NCBI RefSeq assembly: GCF_004217135.1
Contig: NZ_SHKK01000001.1
Location: 2,728,001-2,792,000 of the forward strand
Length of the DNA: 64,000 bases
Reading direction: 5' to 3'
From: Micromonospora violae
Lineage (GTDB): Bacteria; Actinomycetota; Actinomycetes; Mycobacteriales; Micromonosporaceae
Shown: positions 32,563-39,805 of the stretch, piece by piece
Layout: each line of letters starts with the position of its first letter
Numbering within the stretch: position 1 is the stretch's first letter
Translations under genes and position numbers: made by a program
Notes under the pieces: generated by a model
The model's input: only the letters and a program-made list of their open reading frames with translations
What the model was told of the DNA's origin: nothing
Database searches by the model: none

Positions 32563-33602
32563 CGCGTCGCTCCCACCGTTCCCGACTCGACCATCCGGGC
32601 CAACAGCCGCCGGGCGGCCAGGCCACCGGTGTCGATGTTGATGCTCAGCTCCTGATACCGGTCCGGCTCGGTCTCGATCACCTGCTCCAGGATGTTGAGC
32701 GCGGTGACGTCCTGCATCACCACGGTGTGGTTGCTGTGGTGGAGATATTCGCTGACCGACTCGTCGTCGATCGCGAAGTCGCGAGCGACGGCCCAGAAGT
32801 CATAGGTGGTGTGCTCCGTCGACGGGGTGATGGCGTACACGATCTCGGCGTGGAACGCCTCGTTGTCCTCGCCCTCGGCGGGCGGATAGACACCCTGCGG
32901 CGCGATGCGGCTGTGCAGGAGGTAGAGGCAGGGCGGGTGGTACTCGATGTCCTGCCACCGGGTGATCCGGCCCTGGATCCCGGTGGAGCGCGCGTAGAAC
33001 GGCGGGCACTCGGCGTCGTCCATGTGCCGACTGACGTAGACGATCCCCCGGTCCTCGTCCACCTCGGTGGTGATCGGGGTGTTCGCCACCTCGGGCGTGC
33101 CGATGTAACCGCCGTGCAGATAGGTCTCGTGGGACAGGTCCAGGAGGTTGTCCACCAGCAGGCCGTACCGCGCGTTCAGCGGTGCCATGCCCCGCACCAC
33201 CGCGTAGCGCGGGTCAGCGAGCCAGGGTGCGCGGGGAATCGTGGCCGGGTCGGCCCGGTCCAGGTCGCCGATCCAGACCCAGATGAAGGAATCCTGTTCG
33301 ACCACCGGGAACGAGACCACCCGCGCGGTGCGCGGGATGCGCTGTTGACCGGGTACGAAGACACACGCGCCGGTGGGATCGTAGGTGAAGCCGTGGTAGC
33401 CGCAGACGATCGTGTCGCCGTCGAGCCGGCTCTCCGACAGTGGGAAGCGCCGGTGTACGCACCGGTCGGCGAGCGCCACCGCCTTCCCGGCACCGGTGCG
33501 GTACAGCACCAGCGGCTCACCGAGCACCGTGCGGGCGAGCAGGCTTCGCCCGACCTCACTGCCGTAGGCCGCCACATACCACTGGTTACGCGCGAATGCC
33601 AT
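32559..33602 (-). CDS. vanA: Vanillate O-demethylase oxygenase component
   Basis: This 347-residue Rieske oxygenase has the 2Fe-2S motif C48-x-H50...C67-x2-H70 and the mononuclear iron motif in DNLLDLSHETYLHGG. Overall similarity is to VanA (ARNQWYVAA start, VVEQDSFIWVWIGD). It demethylates vanillate to protocatechuate with release of formaldehyde, and related enzymes accept syringate. I chose the ATG at 33602 because GGGAGGT lies upstream. It follows galC by 163 bp on the same strand. Confidence 0.87.
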   Translation of the reverse strand: MAFARNQWYVAAYGSEVGRSLLARTVLGEPLVLYRTGAGKAVALADRCVHRRFPLSESRLDGDTIVCGYHGFTYDPTGACVFVPGQQRIPRTARVVSFPVVEQDSFIWVWIGDLDRADPATIPRAPWLADPRYAVVRGMAPLNARYGLLVDNLLDLSHETYLHGGYIGTPEVANTPITTEVDEDRGIVYVSRHMDDAECPPFYARSTGIQGRITRWQDIEYHPPCLYLLHSRIAPQGVYPPAEGEDNEAFHAEIVYAITPSTEHTTYDFWAVARDFAIDDESVSEYLHHSNHTVVMQDVTALNILEQVIETEPDRYQELSINIDTGGLAARRLLARMVESGTVGATR

Positions 33603-33765
33603 ACGACCGGACCTCCCTGCGCACGGACGTCGATGGAGTCGCATCATCGCGTGTGGTGCCCACGGCGGGGACTGACGCTTTCACTGGATGAAAGCCGGAG
33701 CACTCAACCCTTGCCGGACTTCTGCTTCTGCTGCTGTTCGGCGCTCGACGACCGGCGACTCCTGC

Positions 33766-34422
33766 TCAACCGGCGGCCTCGTCCTGCGCCCGCAACCCGT
33801 GCAGGTCGTAGCTGAACTCACCGGCATCCAGTCGGGCCCGTAGCCGGGTCTCCTTCTCGATCCGACTCCGCGTCGCGGCGGCCACCTCGGCCGCACTCCC
33901 CCGCGCCACGACCACGGCACCGTCGGCGTCGAGCACCACCACGTCTCCCGGGTTGACGGTCGTCCCACCCACGTGGACCGCGACGTCGAGCGATCCCCGC
34001 GTACGCTTGGTCGCGCCTCGAACCCGTCGCCATCGGGCCCAGATCGGCAGCCCGAGTTCGCGGAGCTCGTCCACGTCGCGTACCGCCGCGTCCACCAGCA
34101 GGCCCGCCGCGCCTGCGACCTTGGCCTGGGTGGCCAGCAGCTCACCGATCAGGGCTACCGGGGCGGGCTCGGGCATGGTGAGCACGAGCACGTCACCGGG
34201 GCGTACCAGCGTCATCGCCTCGTGCACGGCCCGGTTGTCGTCCTGACCGCAGCGGACGGTCCGGGCCACTCCGGCGACCCGGGTGCCCGGAACGATCTGG
34301 ACAAGGTCGACGTCGAGCAGGCCGGACCGGCCGGCGGCCTCGTAGACGGTCGCCACCCCGCCGGCAGCCAATGCCTCGATCACATCCGGTTCGACGACCG
34401 CCACGTCACGAAGCTCGCTCAC
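33766..34422 (-). CDS. galC: 4-Carboxy-4-hydroxy-2-oxoadipate aldolase (RraA/GalC/LigK family)
   Basis: This 218-residue protein is an RraA-like class II aldolase. The family signature is present (GELLATQAKVAGAAGLL, then VDAAVRDVDEL with the Arg-Asp pair used for Mg and pyruvate binding). GalC/LigK splits 4-carboxy-4-hydroxy-2-oxoadipate to pyruvate and oxaloacetate. The assignment is strengthened by the adjacent GalB homologue, whose stop overlaps this GTG. RraA itself, an RNase E inhibitor, is a less likely alternative. Confidence 0.78.
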   Translation of the reverse strand: MSELRDVAVVEPDVIEALAAGGVATVYEAAGRSGLLDVDLVQIVPGTRVAGVARTVRCGQDDNRAVHEAMTLVRPGDVLVLTMPEPAPVALIGELLATQAKVAGAAGLLVDAAVRDVDELRELGLPIWARWRRVRGATKRTRGSLDVAVHVGGTTVNPGDVVVLDADGAVVVARGSAAEVAAATRSRIEKETRLRARLDAGEFSYDLHGLRAQDEAAG

Positions 34423-35135
34423 AGTGCCCCCACCACGTTCGGGATCAATCGCTGGAACGCCTCGGCCTGCCGAATGCCGGGGTCGCCGGTCACCCGGCGG
34501 GCGTGGTTACCACGCTGATCGGCCCGCTGCGTGTAGTAGTCGCGCAGGTAGCCCTGGGCGCCCATCGACGCCATCGCCTCCTGCTTGGCCGCCATCACAT
34601 CGGTGATGTCGACGAAGACGGTGGGGACGAACCCACACAGCTCGGGCTGGTGCGGTTCGAAGACCAGGAACTCCGAGGGCGGGGCGGTCCGGAAGCTGCT
34701 GGACACCCCGGCTCCCGCGGTGAGCTGCCGGGCGGTCGCCACTGCGCTGTGCGCCACCGGGTGATCCGGGTTGAACGGGTCGCGGTCCGGGTGGGTGAGC
34801 ACCACGTGCGGCGCGTACTCCCGCATCAGCGCGGCCAGACGGTCGATGTCCTCGTCCCTGATCCGCAACGGGTAGTCGCCGAGATCGAACGTCTCCAGAC
34901 GGGCGCCGACCGCGGCGGCGGCGCGCTCCGCCTCCGCGTGCCGCAGCCGCTTGACGTTCTCCACCGTCTGGTTCGGGTCTTTCCAGAGCTCGCCGGACTC
35001 GCCCCGTTCTCCGTAGGAGAGTGCCAGCACGACGGCCTCACCACCCGCCACGGTGTGTTTGGCGATCGCCCCCGCGGCCCGCCAGACGAAGTCGGCCGAG
35101 TGGGCACCCACCACGAGCATTCGCCGCGCGCTCAT
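34419..35135 (-). CDS. galB: 4-Oxalomesaconate hydratase (GalB, PIG-L superfamily)
   Basis: This 238-residue PIG-L/LmbE-fold protein does not carry the usual AHPDDE deacetylase motif but GAHSADFVWRAAG, which is typical of GalB. Other GalB-like segments are LSYGERGES, FDLGDYP, FEPHQPELC and FVDITDV. GalB is a zinc hydratase that converts 4-oxalomesaconate to 4-carboxy-4-hydroxy-2-oxoadipate, the substrate of GalC. ATG and stop overlap the genes on each side by 4 bp. Confidence 0.8.
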   Translation of the reverse strand: MSARRMLVVGAHSADFVWRAAGAIAKHTVAGGEAVVLALSYGERGESGELWKDPNQTVENVKRLRHAEAERAAAAVGARLETFDLGDYPLRIRDEDIDRLAALMREYAPHVVLTHPDRDPFNPDHPVAHSAVATARQLTAGAGVSSSFRTAPPSEFLVFEPHQPELCGFVPTVFVDITDVMAAKQEAMASMGAQGYLRDYYTQRADQRGNHARRVTGDPGIRQAEAFQRLIPNVVGAL

Positions 35136-36067
35136 GCCGGCACCGACGCCTTGGGCATCGCCAGACGACGGGAGTTGACCACAGCCATGACGTGAATCTC
35201 CTCATCGGTGAAGCCGGCGTCGAGCAGGCGGTCGGCGAAGAGCGCCAGACCGTCCTCGACCGGCGGGTTGAAGGGTTGCCCGAGGTCGCTGGAGAGGACG
35301 GAGTGCGCCGGGCCGACCGCCCGGATGGTGTCGAACAGCTCCACCCAGGCGACCTTGCCCGAGTGCGGGGTGGTGAAGCAGCGTTCCAACAGGGCACCTG
35401 CCTCGGCCAACTCCCGCTGCTGCTCGGCCGGCAGCCGCTGGGAGGTGAACTCGGGATGGGTGACCACGATCCGGCGTACGCCCTCTTCGCGGGCGGCCCG
35501 GACGACGGCGACGATCTCGTCGCCGCTCAGGTGTCCGGTGGCGAGTGTGATGTCGTGCCGGGCTATCACCCGCAGCACCTGGCGTACCCGCTCGAGAACG
35601 CGCCCTTCGTCATCGACGACCTCGACCGGCTCCGGCACGATGCCCTGACTGTGCAGGTCGGCTTGGAACGCCCCCCACATCGCTGGTGTGGCACCCGGCA
35701 GGTCGGTGGCGGTGTTACGCCGCTGGTTTCCGGAGTCCACCGTCGGCATCCACACGATGCGCGCGCCCTGCCGTGCCGCGACCTCAACGGCGACCGGGTT
35801 GATGCCGCCCATGGCACCGTTGAGGGTGATCGCGCCGAGCGTGTCGACGGCGGGGACCACCTTGCGGACGACGGCCGCCCGCTCGGCAGTGGCCACGTAG
35901 TGGGACTTGAGGACGAAGCCGGCGAGCCCGACCTCGGCACACCGGTACGCCAGATCGACATCGTCGATCCGGCGCGCCATGACGTCAGGGGCCACGTGGA
36001 CGTGCGTGTCGTAGGCACCGCGGACCAGGGCGCGGGCCCGCGCGGACGGGGCAGGGTGATCAGACAT
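35132..36067 (-). CDS. DUF6282-family amidohydrolase-like protein, candidate PDC lactonase
   Basis: This 311-residue protein looks like a TIM-barrel metallohydrolase. It has DTHVHVAPD (HxH), a mid Lys in VLKSHY, TLATGHLSG, VTHPEF, and a late acidic residue in LSSDLGQPFNPP. That order parallels amidohydrolases such as the 2-pyrone-4,6-dicarboxylate hydrolase LigI, although the family is separate. It is first in the operon before galB and galC, so opening 2-pyrone-4,6-dicarboxylate to 4-oxalomesaconate, or a tautomerase step, would fit. Function is inferred. AAGGAG precedes the ATG at 36067. Confidence 0.6.
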   Translation of the reverse strand: MSDHPAPSARARALVRGAYDTHVHVAPDVMARRIDDVDLAYRCAEVGLAGFVLKSHYVATAERAAVVRKVVPAVDTLGAITLNGAMGGINPVAVEVAARQGARIVWMPTVDSGNQRRNTATDLPGATPAMWGAFQADLHSQGIVPEPVEVVDDEGRVLERVRQVLRVIARHDITLATGHLSGDEIVAVVRAAREEGVRRIVVTHPEFTSQRLPAEQQRELAEAGALLERCFTTPHSGKVAWVELFDTIRAVGPAHSVLSSDLGQPFNPPVEDGLALFADRLLDAGFTDEEIHVMAVVNSRRLAMPKASVPA

Positions 36068-36317
36068 CGTGCTCCTTCGAATGGTTCCGCGACTCTGCCG
36101 TACCGACTGTCCACTGTCCACGGACCGGGAGCTGCGGGAATGGCTCCTTCCAGGGGCCCACGGACAGGCATCCGTGAATCGGTCCGGTGACAGTCGTAGC
36201 GATCATCATCTACGATCATTCATCGGCAAGAGCAATGTGGACAGCCCCGGCCCGTGCGGTCTTTGTCGGCATGGCGCGCCGGCGCCTTCTCCGAGACTCT
36301 CAAGCTGGAGGCAGCAC
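36068..36317. promoter_or_regulatory. Divergent promoter between the galBC/van operon and the second ABC importer
   Basis: This 250-bp region drives both directions. It contains a direct repeat, GTCCACTGTCCAC, near 36109-36121 and two related strings CGTAGCGATCAT and CTACGATCAT near 36195-36218 that may be regulator half-sites. No gene was seen. Confidence 0.4.
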
Positions 36318-37334
36318 ATGGTCAAGCGCTCTCGCGCCCTGGTAGTGACGTTGCTCGCCGCGGCCCTTGCCGCGACCGGCTGCGGCGGTTCCGACGACAC
36401 CAGTGGCGACCCGACCGGCAAGGAGACCGACAGGGTCGCCTACATCACCGCGTTCGGCGCTGTAGGTCGGGACGCGTTCGCCTGGGTGGCGAAGGAGAAG
36501 GGCTATTTCGGCGAGGCCGGCATTGAGGTCGACATCAAAGAGGGCGCTGGCAATCAGCAGAACCTGACGGCCCTCAAGTCCGGTCAGGTCCAGTTCGGTG
36601 CGCTCGACTTCACCGGTGCCGTGATTCAGGCGGGTAAGGGTGAGTTCACTGACTGGCGGGCCATCGCCGCCGTACACCAACAGACGCTGATCTCGGTGAT
36701 GACCACCGCGGACACCAACATCACCACCCCGAAGGACCTGCCGGGCAAGACGATGGCGACCGGCGCCGGGTCGGTGACCGAGCTGCTCTTCCCGGCCTAC
36801 GCCCGGCTGGCCGGGTTCGACCCGAAGACGGTGAAGATCGAGGGCGTCCAAGCCACGGCGCTCAACGGACTCATGGCCAGCCGGAAGGTCGACGCGCTGG
36901 GTACATTCCTGCTCAGCCGCAACGCGCTACAGGCCGCCTCCAAGAAGGAGGTGGTGGTGCTGCCCTACAGCGACTACCTGCGGGACCTTTTCGGCAACGC
37001 GATCATCACCACTCCCGCACTCATCGAGAAGGACCCCGACCTGGTGCAGCGATTCACCGACGCACTGCTCAAGGGGCTCGAGTACAGCATCGAGCACCCG
37101 AACGAGGCCGCGGCGATCCTCAACAAGGTGAAGCCCACCTATGCCGTGGCGGCGGGCAAGGGCGAGATCGAGGCGATGTCCCCGCACGTTCGCCCGGCGT
37201 CAGGTGCCCCGATCGGCTTCATGGACGAGAAGCAGGTGACGCAGACAATCACCGTCCTCCAGGGCGCCGACCTGATTCCGCCCGGCTTGACCCCGGAAAA
37301 GATCGTCGACCTGAGGTTCGTGAAGAAGTCCTGA
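36318..37334 (+). CDS. ABC transporter substrate-binding lipoprotein (NitT/TauT type)
   Basis: This 338-residue lipoprotein has the lipobox LAATGC (Cys22). The mature domain has the NMT1/SsuA fold (AFAWVAKEKGYFGEAGIEVDI, LKSGQVQFGALDFTGAV, PKDLPGKTMATGAGS). It diverges from the DUF6282-galB-galC-van operon, so its ligand may be an aromatic acid or 2-pyrone-4,6-dicarboxylate. GGAGG lies upstream of the ATG at 36318. The following gene is its permease, and no ATPase follows. Confidence 0.87.
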   Translation: MVKRSRALVVTLLAAALAATGCGGSDDTSGDPTGKETDRVAYITAFGAVGRDAFAWVAKEKGYFGEAGIEVDIKEGAGNQQNLTALKSGQVQFGALDFTGAVIQAGKGEFTDWRAIAAVHQQTLISVMTTADTNITTPKDLPGKTMATGAGSVTELLFPAYARLAGFDPKTVKIEGVQATALNGLMASRKVDALGTFLLSRNALQAASKKEVVVLPYSDYLRDLFGNAIITTPALIEKDPDLVQRFTDALLKGLEYSIEHPNEAAAILNKVKPTYAVAAGKGEIEAMSPHVRPASGAPIGFMDEKQVTQTITVLQGADLIPPGLTPEKIVDLRFVKKS

Positions 37335-37346
37335 CGGAAGATCATC

Positions 37347-38126
37347 GTGACTGACCGCCTCCCGCTGTCACAACGCTGGCCCCACGTCGGGCTGCCCGCG
37401 CTCGGTGCAGTGCTGGCGATCGCGCTCTGGTGGCTGGCCACCTGGGCCTTCGACATCGAGCCGTTCTTCCTGCCCGCACCCCCGGACGTCGTTGACGCGT
37501 TCGTCCGGCTTCCTGGCTACCTCGCCGAGCAGACGATGGTCACCTTCCTGGAGACCGTCATCGGGTTCGGGATCGCGGCCGTGGGTGGGCTCCTGCTCGC
37601 CGTCATGCTCGCCGCCTCCCGGACGGTCGAGCGGATGACCCTCCCCATGATCGCCGGAATCAACGCGGTGCCGAAGGTGGCGCTCGCACCGCTGCTCCTG
37701 GTCTGGATCGGGTTCGGCTACGAAACCAAAGTCGTGATGGTTGTGCTGCTCTGCTTCTTTCCGATCCTGGTCTCGACCATGGCCGGGCTGACCTCGACCC
37801 CGAACGAACTCGGCGAACTCGCCCGGTCCCTCTCCGCCTCGTGGTGGCAGACCTTCGTGAAGGTACGACTCCCGTGGGCCCTCCCGCAGGTCTTCGTCGG
37901 ACTGAAGGTCGCGACCTCGCTGGCCATCATCGGCGCGACCATCGGCGAGGTGATCAACCCCGAGGCCGGGCTCGGTTCGGTGATCGCCAGTTCCGGCCAG
38001 TCCGCCGACACTCCACTCGCGTTCGCGGCGCTGACCCTGCTCGCGCTGATGGGCGCGCTGCTCTTCTACCTGATGGCCGGCCTCGAACGCCTCCTCGCCC
38101 CGTGGGCACGGGCGATCTCGTCGTAG
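37347..38126 (+). CDS. ABC transporter permease (SsuC/TauC type)
   Basis: This 259-residue permease has about six membrane helices and the coupling loop NELGELARSLSASWWQTFVKV plus LPWALPQVF, given in two parts. The GTG at 37347 is 12 bp after the binding-protein stop, with GGAAG upstream. A terminator follows, so the operon has only two genes and must borrow an ATPase, possibly the one at 24903. Confidence 0.87.
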   Translation: MTDRLPLSQRWPHVGLPALGAVLAIALWWLATWAFDIEPFFLPAPPDVVDAFVRLPGYLAEQTMVTFLETVIGFGIAAVGGLLLAVMLAASRTVERMTLPMIAGINAVPKVALAPLLLVWIGFGYETKVVMVVLLCFFPILVSTMAGLTSTPNELGELARSLSASWWQTFVKVRLPWALPQVFVGLKVATSLAIIGATIGEVINPEAGLGSVIASSGQSADTPLAFAALTLLALMGALLFYLMAGLERLLAPWARAISS

Positions 38127-38219
38127 TAGCGCGTTGTCAGGCTCCGTGGCGTTCGTAGCAGCTGCTGTGGCACCGGGACCGAGACGCCGCGCGGTGCGCG
38201 GGATGAAGCACGTGACGGT

Positions 38220-38250
38220 GTGGCTGCCGCGCCGGCGGCGCGGCAGCCAC
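38220..38250. terminator. Bidirectional hairpin terminator
   Basis: A perfect 14-bp stem (38220-38233 with 38237-38250) with a GGC loop lies between the convergent permease and DksA/TraR-type genes, 8 bases from the latter's stop. Confidence 0.88.
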
Positions 38251-38258
38251 CCCTGGTG

Positions 38259-38591
38259 TCACCTGTTCTGCTTCTCCTGGCACGGCACGCAGAAGCGGGC
38301 GTGCGGGAGGATTTCGAGCCGCTCGGCCGGGATGCTCCGCTGGCACCTCTGGCAGGCGCCATAGGTGCCGTCGCTGATGCGGCTCAGCGCACCGGTGATC
38401 TGCTCGATGCTCTGGCGGGTGGCCACCAGCAGGGCGGCCTGGTTGTGGGCCTCCCCCGGGTCGCCGGTGTCGGCGTTGAGCTCGGTCAATTCTCGCAGCC
38501 GAGCCGTCTGGGTGGCGAAGTCGTCCGCCAGGGACGCTCGCAGGTCAGCGAGCCAACTCTGGTCGGGGGTATGACGATGATCGACGCTCAT
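38259..38591 (-). CDS. DksA/TraR-family C4 zinc-finger protein
   Basis: This 110-residue protein has an N-terminal coiled-coil hairpin (about 12-70) and a C-terminal zinc finger CQRCQ...FCVPCQ of the TraR/DksA type. Family members bind the secondary channel of RNA polymerase and adjust initiation in stress, and short actinobacterial versions exist. GGAAGG precedes the ATG. A rho-independent-type terminator sits only about 30 bases upstream of the start codon, inside the likely leader RNA. Confidence 0.85.
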   Translation of the reverse strand: MSVDHRHTPDQSWLADLRASLADDFATQTARLRELTELNADTGDPGEAHNQAALLVATRQSIEQITGALSRISDGTYGACQRCQRSIPAERLEILPHARFCVPCQEKQNR

Positions 38592-38623
38592 GCTCTGCCT
38601 TCCGTAAAAGGGGATTGGGGCGG

Positions 38624-38662
38624 GAAAAACAAAAAGGGCCGAAGCTTGGAAAGCTTCGCCCT
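38624..38662 (-). terminator. Intrinsic terminator in the leader of the DksA/TraR gene
   Basis: Reading on the minus strand, a stem formed by CGAAGCTT/AAGCTTCG with flanking GGG/CCC pairs and one bulge is followed by TTTTTGTTTTT. This is an unusually classical intrinsic terminator for such GC-rich DNA. It ends 33 bases before the ATG of the zinc-finger gene, so it either insulates that gene or acts as an attenuator. Confidence 0.8.
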
Positions 38663-38998
38663 GGCGGTCGTTCTGGATGTGCAACGACTCCGCGGGGTGG
38701 GCCTCGGCCGGTTCGCATCGGGCTCGACGTCTTGCACGTGAGCGCGGTGTGCGGTGCGCGGACAACCGGCACCCGCATGTCGGCCTTGTGGCGGGTCGCC
38801 ATCGGCACGTGGCCAGCACCGCCTACCGCCACCTCAGTGGCGGCGGGCGAGCGGAAGGTCACCGACAGCATGTCCCCACCATAGATGGGTGTTCGTCGTG
38901 AAGCCAACGTTCGCGGACGGCTTTCCCTGACCGCGAAACGGGCCGTCGAGCACGGCTTCGACCTGTCGCGCGCCGAGGTGGCACGCTCGACAGTAATT
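38663..38998. other. Leader/intergenic region without a convincing gene
   Basis: About 336 bp upstream of the terminator. A minus-strand frame from ATG 38871 (MLSVTFRSPAATEVAVGG...) reads to 38545 and overlaps the zinc-finger gene start. It has a GGTGGGG ribosome-binding site but low-complexity, Arg/Pro-rich sequence. It could be a leader ORF coupled to the attenuator, or chance. Confidence 0.35.
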
Positions 38999-39030
38999 TT
39001 GCGTGGCACGCATATTTGCGCGACACGCAA
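38999..39030. promoter_or_regulatory. TetR-type operator upstream of the tetR gene
   Basis: Two 14-base half-sites face each other across TATT: TTGCGTGgCaCGCA (38999-39012) and TGCGcGaCACGCAA (39017-39030). The symmetry is near-perfect. The site ends 19 bases before the regulator ATG in an AT-rich promoter, as expected for TetR autorepression. Confidence 0.85.
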
Positions 39031-39049
39031 CTAGTGCTAGCGTGGTGGC

Positions 39050-39667
39050 ATGACAGGGCTACGGGAGCGCAAGAAGGCCGAGACGCGGGCGGCGCTTGGC
39101 TGGGCCGCGATCCACCTCACCGCCGAACGCGGCTACGACAACGTCCGCGTCGAGGACATCGCCGAGGCGGTTGGTGTCTCCCCGCGCACCTTCAACAACT
39201 ACTTCGCCAGCAAGGCGGAGGCGATCGCCTCCCGCCACCTCGACCGCAGCCTGCGCACCGCCGCCGCGCTGCGCGAACGCCCCGCCGATGAACCGCTCTG
39301 GGCGGCGCTCACCCGGGCCGCGCTGGAGCAGTTCACGCCCGGCCCCGAGGTCGAGGCCATGCCGTCGCCCGCACACGCCCAGTGGGTTGCCGGCGTCCGC
39401 ACCATGCTCGCCGAGCCCGCGCTACAGGGCGAACGGCTGCGCGCTGCCGCGGTCGCCGAGGCCGAACTGGCCGCCGCGGTCGCCGAGCGCACCGGCACCG
39501 ACCTCACCACCGACATGTATCCGAGGCTCGTCGCGGCCGCCGCGAGCGCAGCCGTCGCCGTCGCCATGCAGCACTATCTCGACAACGCCGACCCCGCTCC
39601 GATCGATCGCCTCATCACCGACGCCTTCACCCAGGTCGCCGCCGGCCTCCCCGCCCCCTCGCACTGA
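39050..39667 (+). CDS. TetR-family transcriptional regulator
   Basis: This 205-residue regulator has the N-terminal TetR helix-turn-helix (RVEDIAEAVGVSPRTFNNYF, about 34-53) and an Ala-rich helical ligand domain. It sits next to its own operator and 138 bp before an FAD monooxygenase gene in the same direction, which it probably controls. Confidence 0.9.
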   Translation: MTGLRERKKAETRAALGWAAIHLTAERGYDNVRVEDIAEAVGVSPRTFNNYFASKAEAIASRHLDRSLRTAAALRERPADEPLWAALTRAALEQFTPGPEVEAMPSPAHAQWVAGVRTMLAEPALQGERLRAAAVAEAELAAAVAERTGTDLTTDMYPRLVAAAASAAVAVAMQHYLDNADPAPIDRLITDAFTQVAAGLPAPSH

Positions 39668-39805
39668 GCCGCCCCCCGCACTGAGCGCCCCTCGTCCGGG
39701 GGCGCCACCTCACCCACGTCTCAAGCCGCGTCACACTCCCGCGGCGGACCGGCCACGTGCCGCGCCCGCCGTGGCGATGACGCACACCCCGAGAGGATCA
39801 CGATC

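Noticed and set aside
33766..34422. RraA as an RNase E activity regulator
   Set aside because: The aldolase Arg-Asp signature and the galB neighbour favour the aldolase role.
34419..35135. Classical PIG-L/LmbE N-acetylglucosamine deacetylase, for example in mycothiol synthesis
   Set aside because: The AHPDDE motif is replaced by AHSADF and the other segments fit GalB; the gene is coupled to galC.
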